From the NCBI RefSeq assembly GCF_002156875.1, contig NZ_NCSY01000004.1, positions 248,001-312,000 on the forward strand: a stretch of 64,000 bases of DNA, given 5' to 3'. The position numbers and the translations under genes were made by a program. The notes under the pieces are model-generated. The model saw only the letters and a list, made by a program, of their open reading frames with translations. It was not told the origin of the DNA and did no database searches. This DNA is from Bacillus sp. EAC (GTDB taxonomy: Bacteria; Bacillota; Bacilli; Bacillales; Bacillaceae_G). Below are positions 40,727 to 48,674 of the stretch, in pieces. Numbering within the stretch: the first letter of the stretch is position 1; each line of letters begins with the position of its first letter.

Positions 40727-41731
40727 ATGAATGGCCAAGTAAAAGGTAGTGTTTTTAAAGCATCAGAAGGTATTGCTCATGCAGTTTTTGTCATGATCGG
40801 TATAGGATCTTTAATAGAGAGTATTGGAAGGATTTTTCATTTTGATTCTCTACTAACGATAGGATTATCAGCGAAACTTTTGATGGCACCAGCCATTGGA
40901 GTAGGAATAGCAGTTCTTTTAGGAGCAAACACATTAATTATTTTCTCGGCGATGGCAGCATCCATTATTGGTTCAGGCGCGTTGCAAATGGTTGATACGA
41001 CAATGACGATTAAAATGGGTGAACCAGTAGGTGCCTTGATGGCAGCATTAATTGCAATTTTTATTGGGAAAAGTGTACAAGGTAAAACGAAATTAGATTT
41101 AATGATTGTCCCACTATTATCAGTGTTAATTGCAGGTTTAGTTGGATTGTCTTTATCGAAATGGATTTCTCCTATTTTAATATCAGTAGGAAATTTCATT
41201 AAAGGATCAACAGAAGGTTCTCCAATCATTTCTTCAATTGTATTAGCGGTTGTTTGGGGGATATTAATTGTTTCACCTGCATCTTCTGCAGCATTAGCAA
41301 TTGCTTTAAATTTAGATGGAATTGCTGGAGGTGCGGCATTAGCAGGGTGTGCAGCGCAATTTGTAGGATTAGCAGTCATTTCAGCAAGAGAAAATGAACC
41401 TGGAAGTATTTTAGCTTTATTAATAACAACACCAAAATTACAGCTCCCGAATGTAACTAAGAATCTAACTATTTTAATTCCAACTACTATAGCAAGCGCC
41501 GTCAGTGGACCAGTTTCTGCATTCTTATTTCATATTGAGGCGCCAAAAGAAATTGCCGGATTAGGATTATGTGCACTTGTTGCACCAATGAATTTATTAT
41601 CTACATATGGAAGTTCAATTGTCATTCCGATGATTGTGACATATATTTTAGTACCAGGAATTGTTTCATATATAGTATATATCTTACTGAAAAAAATTGG
41701 TTTGATCTCAGCTGGAGAACTAAAAATATAG
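40727..41731 (+). CDS. PTS EIIC-like multi-span protein (PTS_EIIC_2 family)
   Basis: This 334-residue integral membrane protein has 8-10 hydrophobic spans rich in Gly/Ala/Ile. Segments such as LLMAPAIGVGIAVLLGAN, GSALLQM-like GSGALQMVDT and AALAGCAAQFVGLAVISARENEPGS match the PTS_EIIC_2 group, which lacks the EIIA and EIIB domains. No other PTS gene lies near, so it may work as a stand-alone transporter or use a general EIIB. AAGGTAGG precedes ATG 40727. The substrate is unknown. Confidence 0.78.
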   Translation: MNGQVKGSVFKASEGIAHAVFVMIGIGSLIESIGRIFHFDSLLTIGLSAKLLMAPAIGVGIAVLLGANTLIIFSAMAASIIGSGALQMVDTTMTIKMGEPVGALMAALIAIFIGKSVQGKTKLDLMIVPLLSVLIAGLVGLSLSKWISPILISVGNFIKGSTEGSPIISSIVLAVVWGILIVSPASSAALAIALNLDGIAGGAALAGCAAQFVGLAVISARENEPGSILALLITTPKLQLPNVTKNLTILIPTTIASAVSGPVSAFLFHIEAPKEIAGLGLCALVAPMNLLSTYGSSIVIPMIVTYILVPGIVSYIVYILLKKIGLISAGELKI

Positions 41732-41741
41732 TCTATTAGCA

Positions 41742-41820
41742 AAAAAAAAGTATCTTATTGGACTGCACAATTGTTAGGTGATTCTAACTTATTGGGATTA
41801 GTTCGATGAGATACTCTTTT
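41742..41820. terminator. Complex bidirectional terminator-like structure
   Basis: AAAGTATCT (41748-41756) pairs with AGATACTCTTT (41810-41820), enclosing an inner GTTAG/CTAAC arm. It lies between convergent genes, with A and T tracts on its flanks. Confidence 0.65.
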
Positions 41821-41836
41821 GTTATTTTATATCAAG

Positions 41837-42463
41837 TCATTTATCCATGAAGAATAATTTTAGTCCAATTCCTGTGAAAATAGTACCTTGAGCTAGATTA
41901 ATAAATCGAGATGATTTTTCATTTTGTAAAAGTTTTTCTCCTAAACTCCCTGCAAAAACTGCAACAATTGAGAAGACAACTAATGTAAGTACCATAAATG
42001 TTAAGCCTAAAATAATCATTTGAAAGGGGACTGCCATCCCGTGATTTTTAGTAATGAATTGAGGTAAGAAAGCTAAGAAGAATAATGAAACTTTTGGATT
42101 AAGAACATTCATTAAAAATCCCCGACGATAAAGTGCTGGTAATGTTTGCTTTTTGGGTTTTGTAAACGAACCAACTTCATTACTTGAACGAAAAGCTTGA
42201 AATGCTAAGTAAAGTAAATAAAAGGCCCCTAAGTATTTTAAAATAGAGAAAGCAATATTAGATTGATATAACACTGCCGATAATCCGATTGAAGCAGCTA
42301 GAGTATGAATTGTAACACCAGAACAAAGTCCAAAAGCTGTTGCAATACCTTCCTTTTTACCATATGAAATACTTTGAGCCATTACAAATATGTTATCTGG
42401 TCCAGGAGCAACGATCAGTAATAATGAAACGCCAATAAATGAGAGATAAGTTGTTAAATCCAA
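41837..42463 (-). CDS. LysE-family amino-acid exporter (RhtB-like)
   Basis: This 208-residue exporter has six hydrophobic segments. The N-terminal signature SLLLIVAPGPDNIFVMAQSISYGKK contains the family PGP motif. LCSGVTIHTLAASIG and PALYRRGFLMNVLNPKVSLFFLAFLPQFI are the other conserved blocks. It likely exports amino acids or their derivatives, driven by proton exchange. It is adjacent to the arginine operon, but no direct link is shown. GGAGGTCT precedes the ATG. Confidence 0.9.
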   Translation of the reverse strand: MDLTTYLSFIGVSLLLIVAPGPDNIFVMAQSISYGKKEGIATAFGLCSGVTIHTLAASIGLSAVLYQSNIAFSILKYLGAFYLLYLAFQAFRSSNEVGSFTKPKKQTLPALYRRGFLMNVLNPKVSLFFLAFLPQFITKNHGMAVPFQMIILGLTFMVLTLVVFSIVAVFAGSLGEKLLQNEKSSRFINLAQGTIFTGIGLKLFFMDK

Positions 42464-42681
42464 ATAAAGACCTCCTCTAAAATGTAGATAGATTTTTTTT
42501 ATTCTACTTTAACATATAAGTTCATTCAATATAAATCGTAGTTGAAAGTGAAAAGGCGGAGATGAAGAAAATAGAAAAGTAAATTCTTTTCAATGCTCTT
42601 AGTTGTTATACAAGTTTGAAAAGTTATAAAATAAAGTCGAATTACATATGAAATAAATTTGTAGCGGGGGATGAGAAAGAG

Positions 42682-43236
42682 ATGACTGAAAAAGAAAAAA
42701 TGATTAATGGTGATTTATATCTTGCTAGTGATAGTGTACTTGTTAAAGATCGCGAAAATGCTAGACGCTTAACTCGTGAATTTAATCTAACTACTGAAAT
42801 TGAATTTAGTAATAGAGAAAATTTGTTAAAGCAATTGTTTGGTACGACTGGAGAAAGTCTTTATATTGAACCTACATTTCGTTGTGATTATGGATACAAT
42901 ATCCATGTTGGTCAAAATTTTTATGCGAATTTTGATTGTGTTATTCTTGATGTTTGTACTGTACACATCGGTGAAAACTGTTTTATGGCACCAGGTGTGC
43001 ATATTTACACCGCAACACATCCGTTAGACCCAATCGAGCGAGCAAGTGGTATTGAATTCGGAAAGCCTGTAACAATTGGAGATAATGTTTGGATAGGTGG
43101 TCGTGCAATCATTAATCCAGGAGTCAAAATCGGACATAATGTAGTCGTTGCGTCGGGAGCAGTTGTTACGAAAGATGTACCTGATAATGTAGTGGTCGGA
43201 GGGAATCCAGCCAGGATTATTAAAGAGATTAAATAA
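42682..43236 (+). CDS. maa: Sugar O-acetyltransferase (maltose acetyltransferase type)
   Basis: This 184-residue acetyl-CoA-dependent acetyltransferase has an N-terminal helical cap ([23 protein letters not shown]) and a left-handed beta-helix of hexapeptide repeats. The catalytic His lies in [11 protein letters not shown] and the end is [14 protein letters not shown]. It resembles LacA/maa-type enzymes acetylating maltose, glucose or galactosides. GAGATG precedes ATG 42682. It is followed about 100 bp later by an arylamine NAT gene. Confidence 0.92.
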   Translation: MTEKEKMINGDLYLASDSVLVKDRENARRLTREFNLTTEIEFSNRENLLKQLFGTTGESLYIEPTFRCDYGYNIHVGQNFYANFDCVILDVCTVHIGENCFMAPGVHIYTATHPLDPIERASGIEFGKPVTIGDNVWIGGRAIINPGVKIGHNVVVASGAVVTKDVPDNVVVGGNPARIIKEIK

Positions 43237-43265
43237 GTTTAGATTCATTTAACTAACTTAATCTA

Positions 43266-43296
43266 ATGAATAGGGTTGCTATAGCAACTCTTTTCT
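43266..43296 (+). terminator. Probable small terminator
   Basis: GTTGCTATAGCAAC is a perfect 14-base palindrome followed by TCTTTTCT between the maa and NAT genes. Confidence 0.5.
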
Positions 43297-43331
43297 ACGA
43301 ACTAAAACCTATTGGAATCGGAGGCTAATGA

Positions 43332-44117
43332 ATGAGTGATCTAAATTTATTATTTCGTAAACGTATTGGCATTCCAGAAAATGAAAAAATTACATTTGAC
43401 TTATTAAGTAACATTCTTGTAAATACAGCTATGACCTTCCCGTTTGAAAATTTATGCATAATCAGTAATAAGACAAGGAGTATTACAAAAGAGAATTTAG
43501 TGACTAAAATGTTAGTAAACCAAGAAGGTGGACTTTGTTATGAGTTAAATTCTATTTTATATTTCTTTCTAATTGAAAATGGATTTAACGCAACACTTGC
43601 AAGTGGAGTTGTTTATGATCATGCTAAAAAGGGGTATCAAGCAATTGGCAGAACGCATGCGACTATTCTTTTAACCCATGAGGAACAAATTTATTTAGTC
43701 GATACTGGCTTTGGGGCTAACATTCCATTGAAACCAGTTCCGTTAACAGGTGGGACAGTTATCTCTACAAATGGCGAATATCGAATCAAAAAAGAGGATA
43801 CTAGTTTTGGAGATTATGTTCTTGAAATGAAATTAAAGCATAAGGATACAGATTGGAAAGTAGGATATGCATTTGATACGAAAGACACAACATCCGATGT
43901 ATCAAAACTAAATAACATCCAAACAATCATCGCTGAACATGAAGAATCTCCATTTAATAAAAACCCATTAATTACTCGTTTAACAGATCGGGGAAATTTA
44001 ACGTTAACAAATTCCTCATTTACAAAATGGGTTGATGGAATCGTTACAAAAGAAGAAATTGATAATGTGAGATTTAAAGAGTTAGCGAGTCAATATTTTG
44101 GGATGGATAATACTTAA
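43332..44117 (+). CDS. nat: Arylamine N-acetyltransferase
   Basis: This 261-residue cytoplasmic enzyme transfers acetyl from acetyl-CoA to arylamines or hydrazines. The catalytic triad is visible as Cys69 in GGLCYELN, His109 in GRTHATILL and Asp124 in LVDTGFG. NTAMTFPFENL at the N-terminus is characteristic. GGAGG precedes ATG 43332. It ends at a terminator shared with the convergent MFS gene. Confidence 0.93.
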   Translation: MSDLNLLFRKRIGIPENEKITFDLLSNILVNTAMTFPFENLCIISNKTRSITKENLVTKMLVNQEGGLCYELNSILYFFLIENGFNATLASGVVYDHAKKGYQAIGRTHATILLTHEEQIYLVDTGFGANIPLKPVPLTGGTVISTNGEYRIKKEDTSFGDYVLEMKLKHKDTDWKVGYAFDTKDTTSDVSKLNNIQTIIAEHEESPFNKNPLITRLTDRGNLTLTNSSFTKWVDGIVTKEEIDNVRFKELASQYFGMDNT

Positions 44118-44121
44118 TGTA

Positions 44122-44153
44122 AGGAAGGTACCATTAGATGGTACCTCTTTTTC
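44122..44153. terminator. Convergent terminator
   Basis: AGGTACCAT pairs with ATGGTACCT around TAG, followed by CTTTTT on the plus strand. Confidence 0.85.
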
Positions 44154-45345
44154 GGTAAAATTTCATAGAAATAGTTGAAAGTATTAATATGGCAATTATC
44201 ATATAAGCGATACCACCAATTAACCCTAAAGTACGTGGATCTAAGTATTTTAGAGCAAATCCTGCAATGAACATTGATATACCTAGAATCGTATTTGATA
44301 TAGTAGCCAGTAGTCCAAACATAGTTCCTTGATGTTGTTGATCGATTTCCTTCATAAGGATCGTATCAAAGCAAGCGTTACAAATTCCTGACATAAATGC
44401 AGCTCCACAGAACATTAGAAAAGCGAAGATTACTAAATGGGTTCTACTTAAAATTACATGAAATATCCCTTCGAGTAATAGACAAATTAAACCTGAAATA
44501 AGAAGATTTCTTCGTAGTTGATTTGCGACAGAAAAGCTTAACATCAAACCAATCCCTAACGCCCCATAAAAAAGCCCTACTCCTACATCTCCAAGATGGT
44601 ACACTCGAATGGCATAAATACTTATAAGAACATTATCTAATCCATTAATCGAAGCAATTAATATTTCACAGAATAGAAGAATTTGTACCGGAACAGATAT
44701 CAAAATTACTTTTTTAAAGACGGAAAATAGATTTTTCTTTTTAGTAGCATTGTTTACTTTAACTTCTATGTTCTCAGGAAAAACAATTGTAAAAATGATG
44801 GCAGCGGATCCTAAGAATGAAGCTGCATTTAACCAATATGTTACATATGGTCCAAAAATAAATGAAACGACTCCTCCTGATAGTGCTCCAATAATTAAAA
44901 CAATGCCAAGCATAACTTGTTCAAAGCTATTCACTTTTACTAAATAATCTCTGTCAACTAGTCTTGGTATTGCCGATTTTCTCGTTGGAGCATAAATAGC
45001 TTCACCAGCTGCTAACATAAATGAACTTAAATAAATAATCCAAATGTCCTGCTCACTTTTTACAAATAGAAAAGACAAAGCAAATGCAATCCTTATAAGA
45101 TCAGTAGAGATTAAGATTATTTTTCTTGGAAATCGATCTGCTAACCATCCGCCAATAGGTCCAAAGAATAAGGAAGGAATAACACGAATTGCTAAAGTGA
45201 TACCTATGGCCAAGCCTGATCCAGTTAATTGAAGTAGCATCGCTAATACAGCTACAGAACTAAAACGATCTCCAATTCCATTCACTATTCCAGCAAGAAA
45301 TAACTTACGATATTGTTTTTCAGACTTTATAAAAGAAATAGACAC
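44134..45345 (-). CDS. MFS exporter (MFS_3 / enterobactin-exporter type)
   Basis: This 403-residue transporter has about twelve spans and the loop motif GGWLADRFPRKIILISTDL between TM2 and TM3, a hallmark of the MFS drug/metabolite exporter group. KVNSFEQVMLGIVLIIG continues the pattern. It begins at GTG 45345. It lies downstream of the ArsR-DUF2087 regulator on the same strand. Its 94-bp promoter region carries a 16-bp-period direct repeat related to the regulator's operator, so it is the likely target. Confidence 0.88.
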   Translation of the reverse strand: MSISFIKSEKQYRKLFLAGIVNGIGDRFSSVAVLAMLLQLTGSGLAIGITLAIRVIPSLFFGPIGGWLADRFPRKIILISTDLIRIAFALSFLFVKSEQDIWIIYLSSFMLAAGEAIYAPTRKSAIPRLVDRDYLVKVNSFEQVMLGIVLIIGALSGGVVSFIFGPYVTYWLNAASFLGSAAIIFTIVFPENIEVKVNNATKKKNLFSVFKKVILISVPVQILLFCEILIASINGLDNVLISIYAIRVYHLGDVGVGLFYGALGIGLMLSFSVANQLRRNLLISGLICLLLEGIFHVILSRTHLVIFAFLMFCGAAFMSGICNACFDTILMKEIDQQHQGTMFGLLATISNTILGISMFIAGFALKYLDPRTLGLIGGIAYMIIAILILSTISMKFYRKRGTI

Positions 45346-45368
45346 CGTAGTTACCCCGATTTCTCTAG

Positions 45369-45404
45369 TTTTATAACTATCTAATTTTATAACTATCTAA
45401 TTAG
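45369..45404 (-). promoter_or_regulatory. Direct-repeat operator upstream of the MFS exporter
   Basis: An 18-bp unit (TTTTATAACTATCTAATT on the plus strand) occurs at 45369-45386 and 45385-45402, period 16. The distal copy extends to TATCTAATTAG (45394-45404), matching the dyads upstream of the ArsR-DUF2087 gene. Confidence 0.6.
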
Positions 45405-45410
45405 TTTTAT

Positions 45411-45440
45411 AAAAAAATATGGGTGTCGTATGAACACCCT
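45411..45440 (-). terminator. Terminator of the ArsR-DUF2087 gene
   Basis: On the minus strand GGGTGT pairs with ACACCC, followed by T-rich DNA ending TTTTTTT. Confidence 0.75.
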
Positions 45441-46018
45441 TAACTTAACCACCATAATTCTACCGGATTTAATTCATATTGATTATTTTCACGGTACATA
45501 TACTGGCACATAATCAGTTCACGTCTTAATGTTGCATAATCTTCATGGAATTGCTTTAAATATTCATTGATTTCTTTCTCAGGATAAACTCTCCCAAACT
45601 CTAAACCTTTAATCATATGCGCAAGTACAACAAGCTTTTTCTTTCGCTGTGCAGGATAAATTTTCAGTTTTCCATCTTTCGTAAAAAAGTTATTAATAAT
45701 TGCAGTACGTTCCTCATCTGTAACCGACATTTCCACGTTCGAACCACCTCCTGTTCCTACTGTAAAAATGGCTTTTGCATTCATTTCTAGAATTTTTGTG
45801 TTGAGCGAAAAAAAGATCGTATTTTTATCTCGACGTTCTTTTATAAGACCTACTTCTCGAAGTTTTCCAATGTGATGTGTGACTGTTGGTGGCTTAAGTC
45901 CTAATTTTTCAGCAAGCTCTAATCCACTCAGTTGTCCTTGTTGAAGCAAAGCGATAATACGAACTCGTGTAAGATCACCTAATGCTTTATGAAAATCAAC
46001 AATCTTATTTAGTTGCAT
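45440..46018 (-). CDS. ArsR-family regulator fused to DUF2087
   Basis: This 192-residue protein has an N-terminal winged helix: DFHKALGDLTRVRIIALLQQ and ELAEKLGLKPPTVTHHIGKLREVGLI. The C-terminal 90 residues (IINNFFTKDGKLKIYPAQRKKKLVVLAHMIK ... EYATLRREL-like) match DUF2087. The HTH has no Cys-based metal site, so the ligand is not metal. AGGTGG precedes the ATG. Palindromes upstream and repeats before the adjacent MFS gene suggest autoregulation plus control of the exporter. Confidence 0.87.
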   Translation of the reverse strand: MQLNKIVDFHKALGDLTRVRIIALLQQGQLSGLELAEKLGLKPPTVTHHIGKLREVGLIKERRDKNTIFFSLNTKILEMNAKAIFTVGTGGGSNVEMSVTDEERTAIINNFFTKDGKLKIYPAQRKKKLVVLAHMIKGLEFGRVYPEKEINEYLKQFHEDYATLRRELIMCQYMYRENNQYELNPVELWWLS

Positions 46019-46042
46019 TTTAAAACCACCTACTTTTATGTT

Positions 46043-46070
46043 TATCTAATTAGATAGTAATCTAATTAGA
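46043..46070 (-). promoter_or_regulatory. Operator dyads upstream of ArsR-DUF2087 gene
   Basis: TATCTAATTAGATA (46043-46056) is a perfect palindrome, followed by a second TCTAATTAGA (46061-46070). The same core recurs at 45394-45404. Confidence 0.65.
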
Positions 46071-46294
46071 ATTGAAATTCAATACTTTGATTATATAATT
46101 TTTAAAATTTTCTTTCTTCATTTATCGATTGTTATATAAAGTGGACTAATTAATAGTGGATAAAAGCCGATAAGTGTATTAATAAAAAAATATGTACATA
46201 CTTCATTGATAAAGAGTCTAGAGAAAAACTCGATTAAATGTGAAAGTGAGTTTAGTATATATCATTTGAATGCATCGGAAGGTGGAACAAATAA

Positions 46295-46924
46295 ATGTCA
46301 GTCATAAATAAAATAGCAAGTGCACTAAATCGTAATGATGAGGAGCCTAATGTTAAGCTTGCCATACAAATTGTAAATGAACACAATAAAGATTCTGTTA
46401 AAGTACTAGTAGACAATTTATTTAACAAGAACAAAGGGATTCAAAATGACTGTATAAAAGTTCTTTATGAAATTGGAGATCGTGATTCTTCATTACTTAT
46501 AGATTATTTGGATGAATTTCTTACACTACTAGATAGTAAAAACAATAGACTTCAATGGGGAGTGATGACAGCACTTAACAGCGTAACTCTTTCGATTCCA
46601 GCATTAATTAATTCTGCTTTGCCCAAAATTATATCAGCAGGTGATAAAGGCTCTGTCATAACAAAAGATCAGGTGGTTAATATACTAATTAAGCTTTGTT
46701 CAATTGAGGAATATGAAGAAAATGCGTATAACTTGTTAATCGAACAACTAATTAAAAGTCCAACAAATCAATTGCCAATGTACGCCGAGAGGGCAATGCC
46801 TATAATTAAAGAAGAAAATAAACAACTTTTCGTTGAGATTCTTACTTCGCGACTTGATGAGATTGAGAAAGAGTCGAAAAGAAAACGAGTTGAAAAGGTA
46901 ATAAAGAAAATTAGTGATAAATAA
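46295..46924 (+). CDS. HEAT-repeat-like protein, unknown function
   Basis: This 209-residue all-helical protein has repeats resembling HEAT/ARM modules: VKLAIQIVNEH, NKGIQNDCIKVLYEIGDRDSSLLIDYLDEFL and NRLQWGVMTALNSVTLSIP. No catalytic motif or membrane span occurs. The C-terminal basic helix is KRKRVEKVIKKISDK. It could bind protein or nucleic acid, as AlkD-type HEAT proteins do, but no evidence allows more. AAGGTGGA precedes ATG 46295. A terminator follows. Confidence 0.7.
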   Translation: MSVINKIASALNRNDEEPNVKLAIQIVNEHNKDSVKVLVDNLFNKNKGIQNDCIKVLYEIGDRDSSLLIDYLDEFLTLLDSKNNRLQWGVMTALNSVTLSIPALINSALPKIISAGDKGSVITKDQVVNILIKLCSIEEYEENAYNLLIEQLIKSPTNQLPMYAERAMPIIKEENKQLFVEILTSRLDEIEKESKRKRVEKVIKKISDK

Positions 46925-46955
46925 GAAGGACTGCTTCAGCAGTTCTTTTTGTGTT
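46925..46955 (+). terminator. Terminator
   Basis: AAGGACTGCTT and AGCAGTTCTT form an 8- to 9-bp stem around TC, then a T run. Confidence 0.8.
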
Positions 46956-47038
46956 TTTGAGATTAGAAAGTATTGAGATGGAAGGAATTAGTGATATTTA
47001 TATGGAATATTTTACAAAAAATAAGAGGTGGATTTAGT

Positions 47039-47338
47039 ATGGCTAAAATAATGAATATAGCATCTTTTATCCTTTCAATGGTGAGCTTAATATTATTTTC
47101 TATTTATATGTCAGCCGGATATAGCTTGAATTTCTTAAGGGAAATATTCGGTTTCCACCCTTTAACCATCATTTTAGCTATTTGTATTTTAGCGCTTATA
47201 CCAGGTTTATTAGGTTTAGCAGGTGCTCCTACATGGAAAGGAAAAGTAAGAAGTATCCTGACTTTAACAATAATAGTTCGTTTATCAACATTTCTTACAA
47301 TTGTCGTTATGTTCGAAAGAATTATACAGTCGACTTAA
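47039..47338 (+). CDS. Small three-span membrane protein
   Basis: The protein has 99 residues from ATG 47039, with AGAGGTGG upstream; the frame extends 22 codons upstream without a site. Three hydrophobic segments are seen (IASFILSMVSLILFSIYMS, PLTIILAICILALIPGLLGLAG, LTLTIIVRLSTFLTIVVMF). APTWKGKVRS forms a basic inner loop. No family is recognised. Confidence 0.65.
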   Translation: MAKIMNIASFILSMVSLILFSIYMSAGYSLNFLREIFGFHPLTIILAICILALIPGLLGLAGAPTWKGKVRSILTLTIIVRLSTFLTIVVMFERIIQST

Positions 47339-47447
47339 TTATTTTGGAAACTTTTATTACATAAGTTAAACCTTCAACAAAAAAGAGGTAATTTGTAGTT
47401 TTATGGAGAATTATAAATTACGTGTGATTTTCGATGGAGGAGTTAAT

Positions 47448-48332
47448 ATGAAAAAAGTTCTAGTACTTGGTGGCACAAGATTTTTTGGAAAAAGACTCGT
47501 TCAGAAATTAATCGATCGAGGGTTTGATGTTTCAATTGCAACTAGAGGTATTACGCAGGATAGTTTTGGAGATAAGTTAAATCGTTTAATTATCGATCGA
47601 AAAAATCCTGAATCCTTAAAACAATTAAGTAATCAGCATTGGGATATTGTTTATGATAATATTTGCTATACGCCAAATGAAGCGAGAGAAATCATCGAAG
47701 TTTTGACTCATCATGTAGAGAAATTTATTTTTACTTCAACGTTAGCGGTTTACGATGAAGGATTAAACCATATTGAAGAGGATTTCAATCCTTATGCATA
47801 TCCAATTAAGTATGATGAATTAAATGAATATACTTATGGGGAAGGAAAACGTCTTTCAGAGGCTGTCCTATTTCAAACGGCTAGTTTCCCGGTAATTGCT
47901 CCAAGATTCCCGGTTGTATTGGGGGATGACGATTACACGAAGAGACTTCTTTTTCATGTTGAAAAAGTTGCTAATAAAGAAGAAATTGTTATTTCAGACA
48001 TGGGTAGAGAGATGACATTCATCGATTCAGATGAAACAGCTGAATTCCTATATTGGTTAGGTGTGAGTAAAATAGATAGCGTAGGTCCTATTAATGCTTG
48101 TTCAAATGGAGTCATTACGTTTAATGAAATAGTAGAACTTTGTGAAGAGGCAACTGGAGAAAAAGCAAAAATTAGTATAGAAGGTCCGAAGGCTAGTCAT
48201 TCACCTTTTGATGCATATAGCGATCGAACGTTGAGTAATGAAAAAGCTAAAAAAGAGGGCTTCCAATTTTCAGATGCACATGATTGGATGAAAGAGCTAA
48301 TTTTTCATTTTAGTTTAGACCAGAGACAGTAA
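47448..48332 (+). CDS. NAD-dependent epimerase/dehydratase (extended SDR)
   Basis: The protein has 294 residues from ATG 47448, preceded by GGAGG. N-terminal dinucleotide motif VLVLGGTRFFGKRLVQKL, then DIVYDNICYTPNEA and FIFTSTLAVYDEG, with catalytic Tyr/Lys-type region YTYGEGKRLSEA. It resembles the GalE-like/mRNA-binding-type SDRs of Firmicutes. The substrate is unknown. It precedes the sigma-54 locus but reads the same way without sharing its promoter. Confidence 0.85.
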   Translation: MKKVLVLGGTRFFGKRLVQKLIDRGFDVSIATRGITQDSFGDKLNRLIIDRKNPESLKQLSNQHWDIVYDNICYTPNEAREIIEVLTHHVEKFIFTSTLAVYDEGLNHIEEDFNPYAYPIKYDELNEYTYGEGKRLSEAVLFQTASFPVIAPRFPVVLGDDDYTKRLLFHVEKVANKEEIVISDMGREMTFIDSDETAEFLYWLGVSKIDSVGPINACSNGVITFNEIVELCEEATGEKAKISIEGPKASHSPFDAYSDRTLSNEKAKKEGFQFSDAHDWMKELIFHFSLDQRQ

Positions 48333-48372
48333 AAAAATTCACAAAAAATTCAATAGTTCCTGTTCAATAGAA

Positions 48373-48437
48373 TTCCGAGATTCTGGAAATTCCGAAATCT
48401 CGGAAATAATAATAGAAGTTTTTCCAGAAATACGGAA
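48373..48437 (+). promoter_or_regulatory. Three candidate enhancer sites (TTCC-N8-GGAA)
   Basis: Three 16-bp sites lie at 48373-48388, 48390-48405 and 48422-48437. The first two together form a 33-bp palindrome (TTCCGAGATT ... AATCTCGGAA). They lie about 84 to 148 bp upstream of a -24/-12 promoter, the distance expected for binding of a sigma-54 activator. Confidence 0.65.
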
Positions 48438-48520
48438 TAAATTTAAAGTTAAAAGTTTGAAAATTATAAATAAATTAAATATTCGTTGGTTTATCAATAG
48501 ATAATCACCTATTAATAACT

Positions 48521-48536
48521 TGGCACACTATTTGCT
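48521..48536 (+). promoter_or_regulatory. Sigma-54 (-24/-12) promoter
   Basis: TGGCAC (48521-48526), five bases, then TTGCT (48532-48536) gives the -24 GG and -12 GC pair 12 bp apart, matching the SigL/RpoN consensus. It precedes the ketone-body operon. Confidence 0.8.
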
Positions 48537-48621
48537 AGTATGTATTTAAGAAGGATCTCAATTCGTAGAGGGGAGTAAATAAATACTAGAAATAGAATAA
48601 TAGTTTGTTTTTACACCAAAA

Positions 48622-48636
48622 ATGAAAGCGTTATCA
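48622..48636 (+). promoter_or_regulatory. Perfect match to cre (CcpA) consensus
   Basis: ATGAAAGCGTTATCA fits WTGNAANCGNWNNCW at every position. It lies about 85 bp downstream of the -12 element, inside the leader, where CcpA binding would block elongation. Confidence 0.7.
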
Positions 48637-48674
48637 GACGAGTGCCAAAATGTAAATTTAACAAGGAGGTTATT

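Noticed and set aside
40837-41379. 180-codon minus-strand open frame opposite the PTS IIC-like gene
   Set aside because: It is the antisense shadow of a Gly/Ala-rich membrane gene, has no ribosome site and a low-complexity composition.
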